Of a stretch of DNA of 54,707 nucleotides, positions 24,778 to 34,374 are shown piece by piece. A model generated the notes under the pieces. The model was not told the origin of the DNA, ran no database searches, and saw only the letters and a program-made list of their open reading frames with translations. Source of the stretch: UBA668 sp040081465. GTDB lineage: Bacteria > Actinomycetota > Acidimicrobiia > Acidimicrobiales > Ilumatobacteraceae. Within the stretch, counting starts at the first letter, position 1, and each line of letters begins with the position of its first letter. A program made the position numbers and the translations under genes. The DNA is taken from positions 1-54,707 of the forward strand of contig JBEBGL010000015.1 of the NCBI GenBank assembly GCA_040081465.1. Direction: 5' to 3'.

Positions 24778-26384
24778 GCGCTAACGCTCTGCCGCGATGG
24801 CTAGTACCTACGATTGCCGTCCTGCCGGTCGTGGTGCTCGCGGGGATGTACTTCTGGCCACTGGCGACGTTGTTGGCGCGTGTGCTCCGGCCGAACTCGT
24901 TTGGCGACGCGTTGCGGATACCCGGGCTGGCCGACGTGTTGTGGTTCACGCTGTGGCAAGCACTCGTCAGCACGATCGTGACGCTGGCCATCGGCTTCGT
25001 GCCTGCGTATGTGCTCGCGCGTTATCGATTCGTAGGTCGCCGAGCGCTACTGGCGATCGTGACTGTTCCGTTCATGTTGCCGACGGTTGTCGTTGGCGCG
25101 GCCTTCCTGGCGCTACTGCCGAGCGACTGGCACGGAACTGCTCGCGCGGTGATCGTTGCGCACGTCTTCTTCAACATCGCCGTCGTGGTCAGGCTTGTCG
25201 GCGCGATGTGGGCTGTTCTCCCAACCGACCTCACTGCTGCGGCGCGCACGCTGGGTGCATCGCCAGCACAAGTACTGCGTCACGTCGTGTTGCCGTTGTT
25301 GCGCCCCTCGTTGTGGGCTGCTGCAACTGTCGTGTTCCTTTTCACGTTCACCTCCTTCGGCGCCGCTCGACTTCTCGGTGGTTCCGCGAACCCAACGCTT
25401 GAGGTCGAGATTGTTCGGCGCGCGACACAACTCGGCGACGTAGACGGTGCCGCCGTGCTTTCATTGCTGCAACTGTTCGCGCTCGCGGCAGTTGTCTGGT
25501 GGTCGGCCCGATCGCAACGACGCGGAACAAACGCGCTCAGCGGCTCGTCGCACTGGCGCTCGGCTCGATCGCGCCGCGAGCGCTCGGCAGTACTCGGTAC
25601 CGCAACCGCGATCGCGTTGGTGATGTCGCTACCGCTGATCGTGATGGCTAGCCGCTCGTTCCGGCTCGGCGATCAATGGACACTGACCGCTTGGCGAAAA
25701 CTGGGCAGCGCCGAAGTTCGGCCGGGCGTGAGCCTGGGCGTCGACCCGATCGCTTCACTGCTGACTTCGTTGCGCTTCGCTGCAGTCGCCGCAGTAGTGA
25801 GCGTGGTCATCGGTGGTCTCGCGGCGCTCGCGATCGCGACTGCTCGCCGACGCGGCGCTCTGCTCGACGTTGGTCTGATGCTGCCGCTAGGAACTTCTGC
25901 TGTCACGGTCGGCCTCGGCCTGCTCATAACGTTCGACACCGCGCCGCTCGATTGGCGCTCGCGCTGGTGGCTCATTCCGCTAGGGCATGCGCTTGTCGCA
26001 ATCCCGTTCGTCGTCAGGGCGGTGCTACCTGTGCTGCGCGCGATTCCCTCCGATCAGCGCGCTGCGGCCGCAACCCTTGGGGCTAACCCGACGCGGGCGT
26101 GGTTAGCGATCGACGTGCGGCGCGCACTTCGTCCGTTGGTGGCAGCGGGTGGTTTGGCCGCCGCCATCTCACTCGGCGAGTTTGGCGCCACAACCTTGCT
26201 GACCCGTGCGGGCAGCGAGACGATGCCTATCGCGATCGCGCGGCTACTTGGCCGAACCGGCGAACTACCACGAGCACAGGCATTCGCCCTCGCGACAATG
26301 CTCTTGGTGGTCACGGCGATCATCATCATCGGTGTGATCGGCACCGCTGACCGAGAAGGCGTCTTCGATGCTCGCAATCGCTGA
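24741..26384 (+). CDS. thiP: thiamine ABC transporter permease, fused two-domain
   Basis: A 547-aa inner-membrane protein with about twelve helices: two binding-protein-dependent permease domains in one chain, as in E. coli ThiP. Each has an EAA-type loop contacting the ATPase: ARTLGASPAQVLRHVVLPLL near 168-187 and ATLGANPTRAWLAIDVRRAL near 442-461. ATG 24741 gives a 37-nt overlap with thiB; a CTG at 24774 would give an overlap of only 4 nt, so the exact start is uncertain. Confidence 0.9.
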   Translation: MAGPVERDRAALSANALPRWLVPTIAVLPVVVLAGMYFWPLATLLARVLRPNSFGDALRIPGLADVLWFTLWQALVSTIVTLAIGFVPAYVLARYRFVGRRALLAIVTVPFMLPTVVVGAAFLALLPSDWHGTARAVIVAHVFFNIAVVVRLVGAMWAVLPTDLTAAARTLGASPAQVLRHVVLPLLRPSLWAAATVVFLFTFTSFGAARLLGGSANPTLEVEIVRRATQLGDVDGAAVLSLLQLFALAAVVWWSARSQRRGTNALSGSSHWRSARSRRERSAVLGTATAIALVMSLPLIVMASRSFRLGDQWTLTAWRKLGSAEVRPGVSLGVDPIASLLTSLRFAAVAAVVSVVIGGLAALAIATARRRGALLDVGLMLPLGTSAVTVGLGLLITFDTAPLDWRSRWWLIPLGHALVAIPFVVRAVLPVLRAIPSDQRAAAATLGANPTRAWLAIDVRRALRPLVAAGGLAAAISLGEFGATTLLTRAGSETMPIAIARLLGRTGELPRAQAFALATMLLVVTAIIIIGVIGTADREGVFDARNR

Positions 26385-26994
26385 CATCACCGTCTGCTTT
26401 GACGACCGGCGCGTGCTCGATCGAGTATCGCTGGAACTCGCTCGTGGCGAGATAGTCGCGCTCGTCGGGCCTTCGGGAGTTGGCAAGAGCACACTGCTGC
26501 GCGTGATCGCGGGCCTGTTGCGGCCCGATGCAGGCAGCATCTCGCTGGAGAATCGCGACATCACGTCTCTGCCAACGCACCAGCGCAACATCGGCCTCAT
26601 GTTCCAGAACGAGCAACTGTTCCCCCACCTGTCGGTCGCCGACAATGTCGCGTTCGGACTGCGTATGCAGCGGCAGCCTCGAGCCGCGATCGCCAGACGC
26701 GTGGACGAGCTATTGCGGCTCGTCGGCTTGGAAGGTTTTGGTGAGCGCGACACAGGTCGACTTAGCGGTGGCGAGTCGAAACGCATCGCGCTCGCGCGCG
26801 CTCTCGCTCCACAGCCGGCCGTGCTCCTGCTCGACGAACCACTCACCGGTCTTGACCGCGAATTGCACGATCGGCTGGCCACCGACCTCAGCGGTGTGCT
26901 GCGCTCGACCGGCACGACCGCTTTGCTCGTCACGCATGACGTCGCGGAAGCGGACGCTATTGCCGACCGTTCTGTCACAATGGGAACCACATGA
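26368..26994 (+). CDS. thiQ: thiamine ABC transporter ATP-binding protein
   Basis: A 208-aa ABC ATPase: Walker A GPSGVGKST (34-42), Q-loop Q80, signature LSGGE (132-136), Walker B VLLLDEP (152-158) and switch His H190. It overlaps thiP by 17 nt and the next gene by ATGA. It is somewhat short, ending just after the H-loop, as ThiQ proteins tend to be. Energises thiamine import with ThiB and ThiP. Confidence 0.9.
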   Translation: MLAIADITVCFDDRRVLDRVSLELARGEIVALVGPSGVGKSTLLRVIAGLLRPDAGSISLENRDITSLPTHQRNIGLMFQNEQLFPHLSVADNVAFGLRMQRQPRAAIARRVDELLRLVGLEGFGERDTGRLSGGESKRIALARALAPQPAVLLLDEPLTGLDRELHDRLATDLSGVLRSTGTTALLVTHDVAEADAIADRSVTMGTT

Positions 26995-27434
26995 GTCCAG
27001 CGGAAATCGTCGAGCTTTCTACTGAGGAGACGTACCCACTACGGCTCGCCGTTCTGCGACATGGCACGCCCGCGAAGGATGTCTGGATGGCGGAGGACAC
27101 CTGGCCAGGCGCGATCCATCTTGGCTTGCGAATCGGCGAGGAAGTAGTCGCGACCTCGACATGGATACCGCGGCCACACAATGAACAGCCAGCTGTTCAG
27201 CTACGCGGCATGGCGACAGCGCATCACCTTCAAGGAACCGGGATTGGCGGCCAACTGCTGGAAGCCGGCTGTGCGCGGGCGGCCACGACTGGCGTACGGC
27301 TGGTCTGGGCGCGTGCACGCGATGCGGCGCTTGACTTCTATCTGCGCCACGAATTTGTGGTGGAGGGAGAAGGCTTCATCGACGACGCCACACAGCTCCC
27401 GCACCACCTGGTCGTCCGGGCGTTGCCAGCTTGA
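26991..27434 (+). CDS. GNAT-family N-acetyltransferase
   Basis: A 147-aa acetyltransferase-fold protein. The acetyl-CoA loop is LQGTGIGGQLLEAG (80-93), preceded by the central strand AVQLRGMATAHHL; the C-terminal LDFYLRHEFVVEGEGF is the usual final beta hairpin. Substrate unknown. It overlaps thiQ by 4 nt and so belongs to the thiamine operon by position, though I see no functional link. Confidence 0.85.
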   Translation: MSPAEIVELSTEETYPLRLAVLRHGTPAKDVWMAEDTWPGAIHLGLRIGEEVVATSTWIPRPHNEQPAVQLRGMATAHHLQGTGIGGQLLEAGCARAATTGVRLVWARARDAALDFYLRHEFVVEGEGFIDDATQLPHHLVVRALPA

Positions 27435-27461
27435 GGTAACGGCCGCACCCAGTACCGGTGA

Positions 27462-27743
27462 ATGACTTCCACCGGGTCCACGTCCGCAGACCATTTGCGC
27501 GTTCGAGCAACGCGACTGCGCTCATTGGCGCGGCGAATGCACACCTTGTTGGTGCTTGACTGTTATCGCGCAGCCGGAAGCGATACATGGGTCGGCCCGT
27601 CGCCGCAGCGTTGTGACGACGCTCTGCGCGGAATCCCGAGCACGCTACGAAGGCAAGCCGACTCACTAGGCATCGAGGCGCGGCGACTCGATCGCATGGC
27701 GGACGAGATCGAGGCGCGGGCGCGGCTGACCGGCCCGCGCTAG
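27462..27743 (+). CDS. WXG100-like small helical protein
   Basis: A 93-aa protein that is nearly all helical: helix one about 8-37, a turn with W43-V-G45, and helix two about 47-91 (LRRQADSLGIEARRLDRMAD). A two-helix hairpin with a W-x-G turn of about 100 residues is the hallmark of type VII (ESX/WXG100) secreted proteins. Its stop overlaps the next GTG start by one base (TAGTG), pairing it with the 607-aa protein. Family assignment is by shape and motif, not by recalled homologues. Confidence 0.5.
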   Translation: MTSTGSTSADHLRVRATRLRSLARRMHTLLVLDCYRAAGSDTWVGPSPQRCDDALRGIPSTLRRQADSLGIEARRLDRMADEIEARARLTGPR

Positions 27744-29566
27744 TGGGATTGCTCGCCTACGACCCTGAACGAGTCACCAACGTCAAGCACCGGTTGTTGG
27801 CCGCGCTCGAAGAGATGCGCACTATCCGTTCAACCGATCCGGCTGCGGCCAGCGCAATGCGATCGGTTGCCACCATTCGCAACGACATCGACCAGGTGTG
27901 GCTGCCGCTCATCACACGAATCCTCGACAACACCGCTCTCACGGGCGCTTGGTGGTACTCCCCCGCTGACACCGGTGACCTACGAAACTCGTTGATCAGT
28001 GTCATGGCCGACGGCTACGGCTGGTCGGTGCAGCGAGACCCGCTGAATGACGACAGTGCAGTCGTCACGCCGGCCGAGGCACGCGCACTCGGCGCGATGT
28101 TGAACAAGGCAGACCTGACATCGCTGGTTGTCGACCGCGAGCAAACTCGTTGGTTGTCACAGCAATTGGCGATCATCGGGCGCGAGGAGTCGCTGAGTGC
28201 CAACTTTCTCGCCAACTTCGACTCGTGGCCAACGTTTACTTACGTGTTTGGCCGCGAGCACGCGATAACGGGTCGACCAGACATCGCAGGCGTCTTCGAT
28301 GGGCTGATGAGCACGTGGACGCACACGGTGCCGCCGGACGCGCTGACGGCTGGGAAGTCGGCAACTCTCGACTCGATGATGCCGCCTATCGACGACGTCG
28401 ATCCGTACGTGCAAGCACTCATGCTGCGCGCGTTGCACCTCGACGCGCTGACAAGTGCAACGGTGGCCCACGAACTACTCACCACTTGGCTCGCGCGCAA
28501 GAACGACTCGACAGCGCGAGTCATGTTCGATCTTCAGGACGGAACCGGCCCCAACACTGCCGACCTGTTGCTGCCCATGTTCCTCGACGACCCGGCCGCG
28601 TGCGTGTGGTTCACGCAACTCGCTGCCGAGCACCCGGCCATCCTTTTCGAAACGCTGAACGATCCGGAGCTGGCGTACCAAGTCGCGTTGATCGGAACCG
28701 ATCCCCTCAACACCACTACCACCGCGGCCGGAAGTGCTGTGCTGGCAATTCTCGACTACTTCCGCATCGACCCGTACACGCGGGAAGGTTTCGACACCGA
28801 CGGTCACCCGGGTGAATACGGGCCATTCCTCGGTGGACTCGTAGCGCCTTGGCTCTTGCAGTTCACGATGACCAACAACGACTGGAATCGCACCGCTGGC
28901 GACAAAGCGGCGTTGCTGCGTGTGGCGTTACAAGACGATGCAGCATTGGCACAACTGATTGCAGATGCCGAACGGATTCGTGCTGGGTTCGGCGAGTCTT
29001 TGTCGGCGTACGACATCGATGCGGCCATGCAAGTCGGTGGACTACTGAACCTGCTGCTGCAGCTTTCGGTGAACGAGCGGGTGGACGACGAGATCGCCAA
29101 CACCGACGAGCGCTTGAACCTGATGTGGACGGTCGTCGGAGTCGCAAGCAGCTTTCTTCCTGGTGGCCCGCTCGTGAGTATCGCGTCCGGCCTGGCAATG
29201 ACGGCGTTGAGTAGCAAGTTGGACGAGTACCTCGACCAGCCGGATCCGACAGGAGTCCGCCGCACCGCCGAACGCACGATGGATGTAGCGCTCGCACTCG
29301 CTGGTGCCGACGCTGTAACGCACCTGCATCAGCAGTGGCTCGCCGACGGAAAGATCGCGGCGACACACTCGCCACCTCCGGCCGTCAACGTCGGCGGCAC
29401 GAGCAACTGGTGCCCGTCGGCCGAGTATCACAGCGATTTCGCCGAATGGCGCAACAACTTGCCGGGCGGTCGCGACGGCGCACTCGCGCGCCAAGCGAGC
29501 GATCTGCTCAACGCGTTCGTCGGCACAAGCAGCGCTCAGTCGAACTGCGCAGAGGTCGCCGGCTAG
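27743..29566 (+). CDS. large helical protein of unknown function, possible type VII-linked
   Basis: A 607-aa protein with GTG start. It begins with a coiled helical region (YDPERVTNVKHRLLAALEEM), has a long helical body with Trp-rich points (WWYSPADTGD near 72), a hydrophobic Gly-rich patch (about 470-500, VVGVASSFLPGGPLVSIASG) and a C-terminal region with two cysteines (NWCPSAE, SNCAEVAG). No catalytic motif recognised. Such long alpha-helical proteins after a WXG-type gene are typical of actinobacterial secreted effectors or their carriers. Convergent with copC-copD. Confidence 0.55.
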   Translation: MGLLAYDPERVTNVKHRLLAALEEMRTIRSTDPAAASAMRSVATIRNDIDQVWLPLITRILDNTALTGAWWYSPADTGDLRNSLISVMADGYGWSVQRDPLNDDSAVVTPAEARALGAMLNKADLTSLVVDREQTRWLSQQLAIIGREESLSANFLANFDSWPTFTYVFGREHAITGRPDIAGVFDGLMSTWTHTVPPDALTAGKSATLDSMMPPIDDVDPYVQALMLRALHLDALTSATVAHELLTTWLARKNDSTARVMFDLQDGTGPNTADLLLPMFLDDPAACVWFTQLAAEHPAILFETLNDPELAYQVALIGTDPLNTTTTAAGSAVLAILDYFRIDPYTREGFDTDGHPGEYGPFLGGLVAPWLLQFTMTNNDWNRTAGDKAALLRVALQDDAALAQLIADAERIRAGFGESLSAYDIDAAMQVGGLLNLLLQLSVNERVDDEIANTDERLNLMWTVVGVASSFLPGGPLVSIASGLAMTALSSKLDEYLDQPDPTGVRRTAERTMDVALALAGADAVTHLHQQWLADGKIAATHSPPPAVNVGGTSNWCPSAEYHSDFAEWRNNLPGGRDGALARQASDLLNAFVGTSSAQSNCAEVAG

Positions 29567-29572
29567 AACCCG

Positions 29573-31195
29573 CTACGGAATTGGAATTGTCGCTTTGACC
29601 AACGCCGTCTCGCCGGCCGTCACTTCAATGATCACTTCCAGCTCCCAGTCGCCGGAACGCGGGAATGTGATGAAGCCGCTGTAGTGGTTCGCCCCTTCAC
29701 CCACTAGTTGGACCGGAGCGGAGGGAACGCCTTCGGATGGAAGCTCGACGCGCGCTGCCGCCGCAATCACTGGCACAATCGAACCGCCGGGCGGCGTGAT
29801 GACGACGTGCAGTTCATTGCTCCCCACCGAGCCTGGCCCAAGCGTGATGTCGACGATCATGCCGCTCGCCGTCAACTGCACGGCAAAAGGTTTCGCCACG
29901 ACGACGGGCGCCGGCGGCAGCCCAACCATGCCTGCCGCTAGGCCGAGCACGGCGATTCCGATGATCGCTTCCACCACGATCGTGCGCCGAATCGAACCCG
30001 AACCATCGTGCAGCAACAGCCATCGCGATACGCCAGCGACAGCCAACAGGATTACAACCAGCGTCGACTTGATCAGAAGTATCCGACCCCAGTCGGTTGC
30101 CGCAACGTCGTCGAAGCTGCCCGCGAGCTTCCACGCTTGCAACACGCCCGTGCCAACAATGAGCGGAACACTGATCGTCGCGGCAGTCGAGTAACGACGC
30201 GCGATTCGTTCGCCGTCGGCGGTGGCGAGCAACTCGCGACCGCATAGCAGCAACGCAAACAGTCCGCCGATCCACACCGCTATCCCTGCGAGGTGAACGA
30301 AGTCGACAGCGAACCACCACAGGCGCGGGCTCGACGAGTTCGGGTGGCCCGCTAACGGGAAAGTTGCAAGCCCTAGCACACTGGCGGTGGCCGCAACACC
30401 GCGCCACCAGCCGCGCTGCCGACGGTCCCACTGAATCGCGAGCGCCAACACGACACTGGCGAACACGCAGCGCAACAGCAGAGCGCGACCGGTATCGATG
30501 CCGGCAACTTTGCGCCACACACTCGGATCGAAGGCATCACCGATCGAACCGGCAGTTGCCTGCGAGGCGAACATCGCGAATGCCATCACCGTGCCGAACG
30601 CGAACACAATGCCAGCGGCGCGGCACCACCGACGCGCCAACTCACGATCGCCCGCAGCCGAAGCGCCGATCAACAGCCAGCCGCCGGCACCGATGACTGC
30701 TATCGCACCGAGCACCGATAAGAACCGCCCGATTCCATAGGCCCAACGCACTGATGCGGGCGAGCGCGCATCGCCGCGAACTTGCTCGATCAACTCATCG
30801 CCGCTGACCCCGCCGGTTGAGGTGCCGATCTGGAAACTGAACGACCCGTCGATCGGGTGGCCATCGGCGGAAGTGACTCGCCAGATCACTGCGTACAAAC
30901 CGTCGGCGAGATCGGCCACCGACGCAGTGAGTTGAGTCTCGTCGTCGCCTTGCTGAGGCTTATCGACCGCAATCGCATCGCCGTTGCCGTCGAACAATTC
31001 GATGCTCGCAACACCAACCTCGATCGCGTCGTCGAAGTTCAGCACGATTGCGGTCGGTGCTTCTTCGAGCACGCTGTTCGATGCGGGGATGCTTGATTCC
31101 AAAGAAGCGTGTGCAAGCGCGGTCGACGGCGCGCCGAGCAACACAGCAGCGGTGAGTACCGCCCCGACAATCGCGGGGCGTGCGAAGCGCAACAT
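29573..31195 (-). CDS. CopC-CopD fusion copper protein (YcnJ-like)
   Basis: A 540-aa protein. A Sec signal ends ALA before H29, which starts the CopC domain (HASLESSIPASNSVLEEAP), giving the free N-terminal His that binds Cu(II); a second ligand is likely in TSADGHPIDGSF. Eight or so helices of CopD follow (about 150-430; FVHLAGIAVWIGGLFAL), then an outside C-terminal beta domain (about 440-540). It imports copper across the membrane. A longer frame reaches 31327; ATG 31195 overlaps the upstream stop (ATGA) and begins the signal peptide. Confidence 0.9.
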   Translation of the reverse strand: MLRFARPAIVGAVLTAAVLLGAPSTALAHASLESSIPASNSVLEEAPTAIVLNFDDAIEVGVASIELFDGNGDAIAVDKPQQGDDETQLTASVADLADGLYAVIWRVTSADGHPIDGSFSFQIGTSTGGVSGDELIEQVRGDARSPASVRWAYGIGRFLSVLGAIAVIGAGGWLLIGASAAGDRELARRWCRAAGIVFAFGTVMAFAMFASQATAGSIGDAFDPSVWRKVAGIDTGRALLLRCVFASVVLALAIQWDRRQRGWWRGVAATASVLGLATFPLAGHPNSSSPRLWWFAVDFVHLAGIAVWIGGLFALLLCGRELLATADGERIARRYSTAATISVPLIVGTGVLQAWKLAGSFDDVAATDWGRILLIKSTLVVILLAVAGVSRWLLLHDGSGSIRRTIVVEAIIGIAVLGLAAGMVGLPPAPVVVAKPFAVQLTASGMIVDITLGPGSVGSNELHVVITPPGGSIVPVIAAAARVELPSEGVPSAPVQLVGEGANHYSGFITFPRSGDWELEVIIEVTAGETALVKATIPIP

Positions 31196-31863
31196 CAGTA
31201 GATGCCGGCCGGCGCGAGACCATCGATCGTCGCTCGACCGATCAGCCACGCCAGGCGATGACGATCGTCGACTGCCAACGCCTCGGCAGGTAGCGTCGTC
31301 AGTCCCATCGGTTTGCGGCTCGCCCACAACATCGTCATTTGTTCTAGTTCAAGACGCACGTAATCGGACGACCATTCAACCGACCCGTATGGCTTCGGGT
31401 CTGCGTCGTTAGTGGCGAGACCACAGTCGGCATGGTGCACAGCAACCTCGCGCCAACGCCGGAACGGCAACGCGTTGATCTGCATGAGGCCCGACGGCGA
31501 TTGCCCGGTGCCCTCCCAACCGGCTGGTGTCGTTGCCGCCCATGCCGCCTCCAGGCGCGCGCTAGCCGCCGCGATATCGGCAACCAGGTCGCTGGCAGAA
31601 CGAGATGAGCCGGTCTCGATGTCGTGATTGCGCTGTTCGAGGCCGCCCGGATACTGGAACCCGACCTCGCCGCGGTTGGCAGCTTCGACCATCAATCGGA
31701 ATCCGTCGGCGTTGCGAGCGATGTGGGTCAGCACATGGCCGACGGTCCACCCGGGCAACAACGAAGCAGATCGCGCCTTGTCGTCGGTGAGTGTTTCCAA
31801 TGCCGCCAGCAAAGTGGCGTGAGCAGCGGTCGCGCCGCGCACATCGCGTTCGATCGGTTTCAT
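31195..31863 (-). CDS. mycothiol-dependent maleylpyruvate-isomerase-family protein
   Basis: A 222-aa MDMPI-fold protein, clearer than the paralogue at 15 kb. Metal site candidates are H47 (VGHVLTHIARNADGF) and E139-x3-H143 (RRWREVAVHHADCGL), equal in spacing to the known enzyme. The C-terminal domain (LRLELEQMTMLWASR-like; LAWLIGRATIDGLAP) is also typical. Substrate unknown. Its stop overlaps copC-copD start, so copper uptake and this thiol-linked protein are co-translated. Confidence 0.86.
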   Translation of the reverse strand: MKPIERDVRGATAAHATLLAALETLTDDKARSASLLPGWTVGHVLTHIARNADGFRLMVEAANRGEVGFQYPGGLEQRNHDIETGSSRSASDLVADIAAASARLEAAWAATTPAGWEGTGQSPSGLMQINALPFRRWREVAVHHADCGLATNDADPKPYGSVEWSSDYVRLELEQMTMLWASRKPMGLTTLPAEALAVDDRHRLAWLIGRATIDGLAPAGIY

Positions 31864-31899
31864 CGTCGCTCACGGTATCCGGCTGGGTACCTTGGGGAC

Positions 31900-32931
31900 A
31901 TGCAGATCGCAATGGTCGGGTTGGGGCGGATGGGCGCCAACATGGTTCGCCGGTTGCAACTCGCCGGCCACGAATGTGTCGCCTACGACGTCAACGAGGC
32001 TGCCGTCGCAACGATGGAAGCCGAGGGGGCACGCGGAGCGCGAACGCCGAAGGAAGTTGTCGCCGCGCTGAAAGCGCCGCGCCACATTTGGTTGATGGTG
32101 CCTGCCGCGTACGTGGGCGACACGATCGCCGCGTTCGAACCGCTGCTGTCCGCGGGCGACACACTGATCGACGGCGGCAACTCGTGGTACCGCGACGATG
32201 TCGATCGTTCGGCACCGCTCGCGGCCAAGGGCATCAATTACGTCGACGTCGGTACCAGCGGTGGCGTGTTCGGCTTGGAGCGCGGTTATTGCCTGATGGT
32301 TGGCGGTCCCGCCACGTCGGTGAGAGAACTAACGCCGATCTTCGATGCTCTCGCGCCTGGTGTCGAGGCAGCCGAACGGACCCCGGGTCGCAGGGGCAAG
32401 CCCGCAACCGAAGAGCGCGGTTGGCTGCACTGCGGACCAAGCGGAGCTGGCCACTTCGTCAAGATGGTGCACAACGGAATCGAGTACGGCCTGATGGCGG
32501 CGTACGCGGAAGGGCTAAACGTGTTGGCCAAGGCGAACATCGGCAGCGAGTCGCATGCCAAAGATGCCGAGACCGCACCGCTCACGCACCCCGAGTACTA
32601 CCGCTACGACATCGATCTTGCCGCCGTCACCGAGGTTTGGCGCCGCGGCAGCGTGGTGAGCAGCTGGCTGCTCGATCTCACGGCGCAGGCTCTGCAAGCC
32701 GATCCACAGCTGAGCGAGTTCCAAGGCAGAGTCAGCGACAGTGGCGAAGGCCGTTGGACGATTCACGCAGCAGTCGACGAAGGCGTGCCGGTGCCGACGC
32801 TCGCCGCGTCGCTATGGGATCGCTTCTATTCCCGAGACCGCGGCGACGTTGCGCACAAGATCTTGTCGGCAATGCGCGCCGGCTTCGGTGGACACCATGA
32901 AGTGAAGGACAAGCCGAAGGACACGAAGTGA
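31900..32931 (+). CDS. gnd: 6-phosphogluconate dehydrogenase, short decarboxylating type
   Basis: A 343-aa enzyme (GndA/YqeC-like short form, about 100-130 residues shorter than the classical enzyme). NAD(P) motif GLGRMG (7-12), substrate loop GTSGGVFGLERGYCLM, and catalytic K188 with N192 in FVKMVHNGIEYG. It makes ribulose 5-phosphate and CO2. The frame is open upstream to 31624, but this lies over the divergent gene; ATG 31900 begins a proper Rossmann strand (MQIAMVGLG). GTGA overlap with zwf: oxidative pentose phosphate pathway operon. Confidence 0.94.
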   Translation: MQIAMVGLGRMGANMVRRLQLAGHECVAYDVNEAAVATMEAEGARGARTPKEVVAALKAPRHIWLMVPAAYVGDTIAAFEPLLSAGDTLIDGGNSWYRDDVDRSAPLAAKGINYVDVGTSGGVFGLERGYCLMVGGPATSVRELTPIFDALAPGVEAAERTPGRRGKPATEERGWLHCGPSGAGHFVKMVHNGIEYGLMAAYAEGLNVLAKANIGSESHAKDAETAPLTHPEYYRYDIDLAAVTEVWRRGSVVSSWLLDLTAQALQADPQLSEFQGRVSDSGEGRWTIHAAVDEGVPVPTLAASLWDRFYSRDRGDVAHKILSAMRAGFGGHHEVKDKPKDTK

Positions 32932-34358
32932 GCGCAGGTCCGCAACCCGTTGCCGATGCACTTGTGTTGTTTGGCGCGACGGGCGACCTCAGCAAGCGCA
33001 AGCTCTTCCCGGCGCTGTATCGCATGGAAGCTCACGGCACGCTGAACGTGCCGGTGATTGGTGTCGCGCGTAGCGACTGGGACGACGCAGCCTTTTGCAA
33101 ACACGCACACGACTCGGTGCTGGCCGCCATTCCCGACGCCAAGGCAGCGGTGATCGACAGCCTGCTCGCCCGTCTCGATCTCATTCAGGGCGACTACGCC
33201 GACCCCAAGACATGGGCTTCGCTGGCCAAGACGCTGAAGAAGCACAAGAGCGAGCACGCCGTGTTCTACATGGCGATTCCTCCGACGATGTTTCCCACGG
33301 TCGCGCAGTCGCTTGCGTCGGTCGGTTTGAACGAGCGTGGTCGCATCGTCGTGGAGAAACCGTTTGGCCGCGACGTCGCAAGCGCTCGGGAATTGAACAC
33401 GACGCTGCACACGATCTTTCCTGAAGAAAGCATCTTCCGCATCGACCACTACCTCGGCAAGGAGAGTGTGGAAGACCTACTCGTCTTCCGCTTCAGCAAC
33501 ACCTTGCTCGAGCCCGTCTGGAATCGAAACTACGTGCGCAGCGTGCAGATCACGATGAGCGAGTCGATCGGAGTCGAAGGTCGCGGTTCGTTCTACGACG
33601 GCGTCGGCACAATTCGCGACGTGCTGCAGAACCATATGTTTCAAGTGCTTGCGTTGGTCGCGATGGAGCCACCGGTCGGCCACGAAAGCAGCTTCCTGCA
33701 GGACGAGAAGGCGAAGGTATTCGCCGCCATGAAGCCGATAGATCCAGCGATGATGGTGCGCGGTCAATACGTGGGCTACCGCGAAGAGGAAGGCGTTGCA
33801 CCCGATTCGACCGTTGAGACGTTCGTCGCCGCCAAGCTCGAGATCGATTCGTGGCGATGGGCGGGCGTGCCCTGGTACGTGCGTTGCGGCAAAGCTCTGA
33901 CGGCGAACGCAACCGAAGTTGTGGTCGAGTTTCGCGAGCCACCGAACCTGTTGTTCGACGAGGCGGGCGGACCGACTCCAGAACGCAACCTGGTGCGCTT
34001 TCGACTTGGCAAGCACGACGGCGTCACCTTCACACTGCAGGCCAAGACTCCCGGGCCACACCTCGACAGCCAACAGGTCGACGTTGCCGTCGACTTTGCC
34101 GCTGCGTTAGGCGAACGACGCGATGCATACGAACGACTGCTCGACGACGCGCTCGCAGGCGAGCCGCGCCGCTTCGCTCGCGAAGACATCGTCGAGCAAA
34201 CGTGGCGAGTCGTTCAGCCAGCGCTCGACAGCGCGGCGGGTACTGCGACAGGTGGCGTCGGTTCGGCCGTACACCCCTACTTCCGCGGTTCGTGGGGACC
34301 GGCAGAAGCCGAGCGCATTCTCAGCGGCGACAAGTGGTACCTGCCCGCAACGCCATGA
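32928..34358 (+). CDS. zwf: glucose-6-phosphate dehydrogenase
   Basis: A 476-aa enzyme oxidising glucose 6-phosphate to 6-phosphogluconolactone. Motifs: nucleotide loop GATGDLSKRK (16-25), VEKPFGRD, active-site RIDHYLGKE (171-179) and VPWYVRCGKALTANATEV. GTG start overlapping the gnd stop. No pgl gene is next to it. A source of NADPH together with gnd. Confidence 0.96.
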   Translation: MSAGPQPVADALVLFGATGDLSKRKLFPALYRMEAHGTLNVPVIGVARSDWDDAAFCKHAHDSVLAAIPDAKAAVIDSLLARLDLIQGDYADPKTWASLAKTLKKHKSEHAVFYMAIPPTMFPTVAQSLASVGLNERGRIVVEKPFGRDVASARELNTTLHTIFPEESIFRIDHYLGKESVEDLLVFRFSNTLLEPVWNRNYVRSVQITMSESIGVEGRGSFYDGVGTIRDVLQNHMFQVLALVAMEPPVGHESSFLQDEKAKVFAAMKPIDPAMMVRGQYVGYREEEGVAPDSTVETFVAAKLEIDSWRWAGVPWYVRCGKALTANATEVVVEFREPPNLLFDEAGGPTPERNLVRFRLGKHDGVTFTLQAKTPGPHLDSQQVDVAVDFAAALGERRDAYERLLDDALAGEPRRFAREDIVEQTWRVVQPALDSAAGTATGGVGSAVHPYFRGSWGPAEAERILSGDKWYLPATP

Positions 34359-34374
34359 ATTTAATCGTCGCCGA

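Noticed and set aside
27435..27461. tRNA or small RNA gene in gaps
   Set aside because: No cloverleaf or conserved tRNA boxes in this or other gaps; they are too short.
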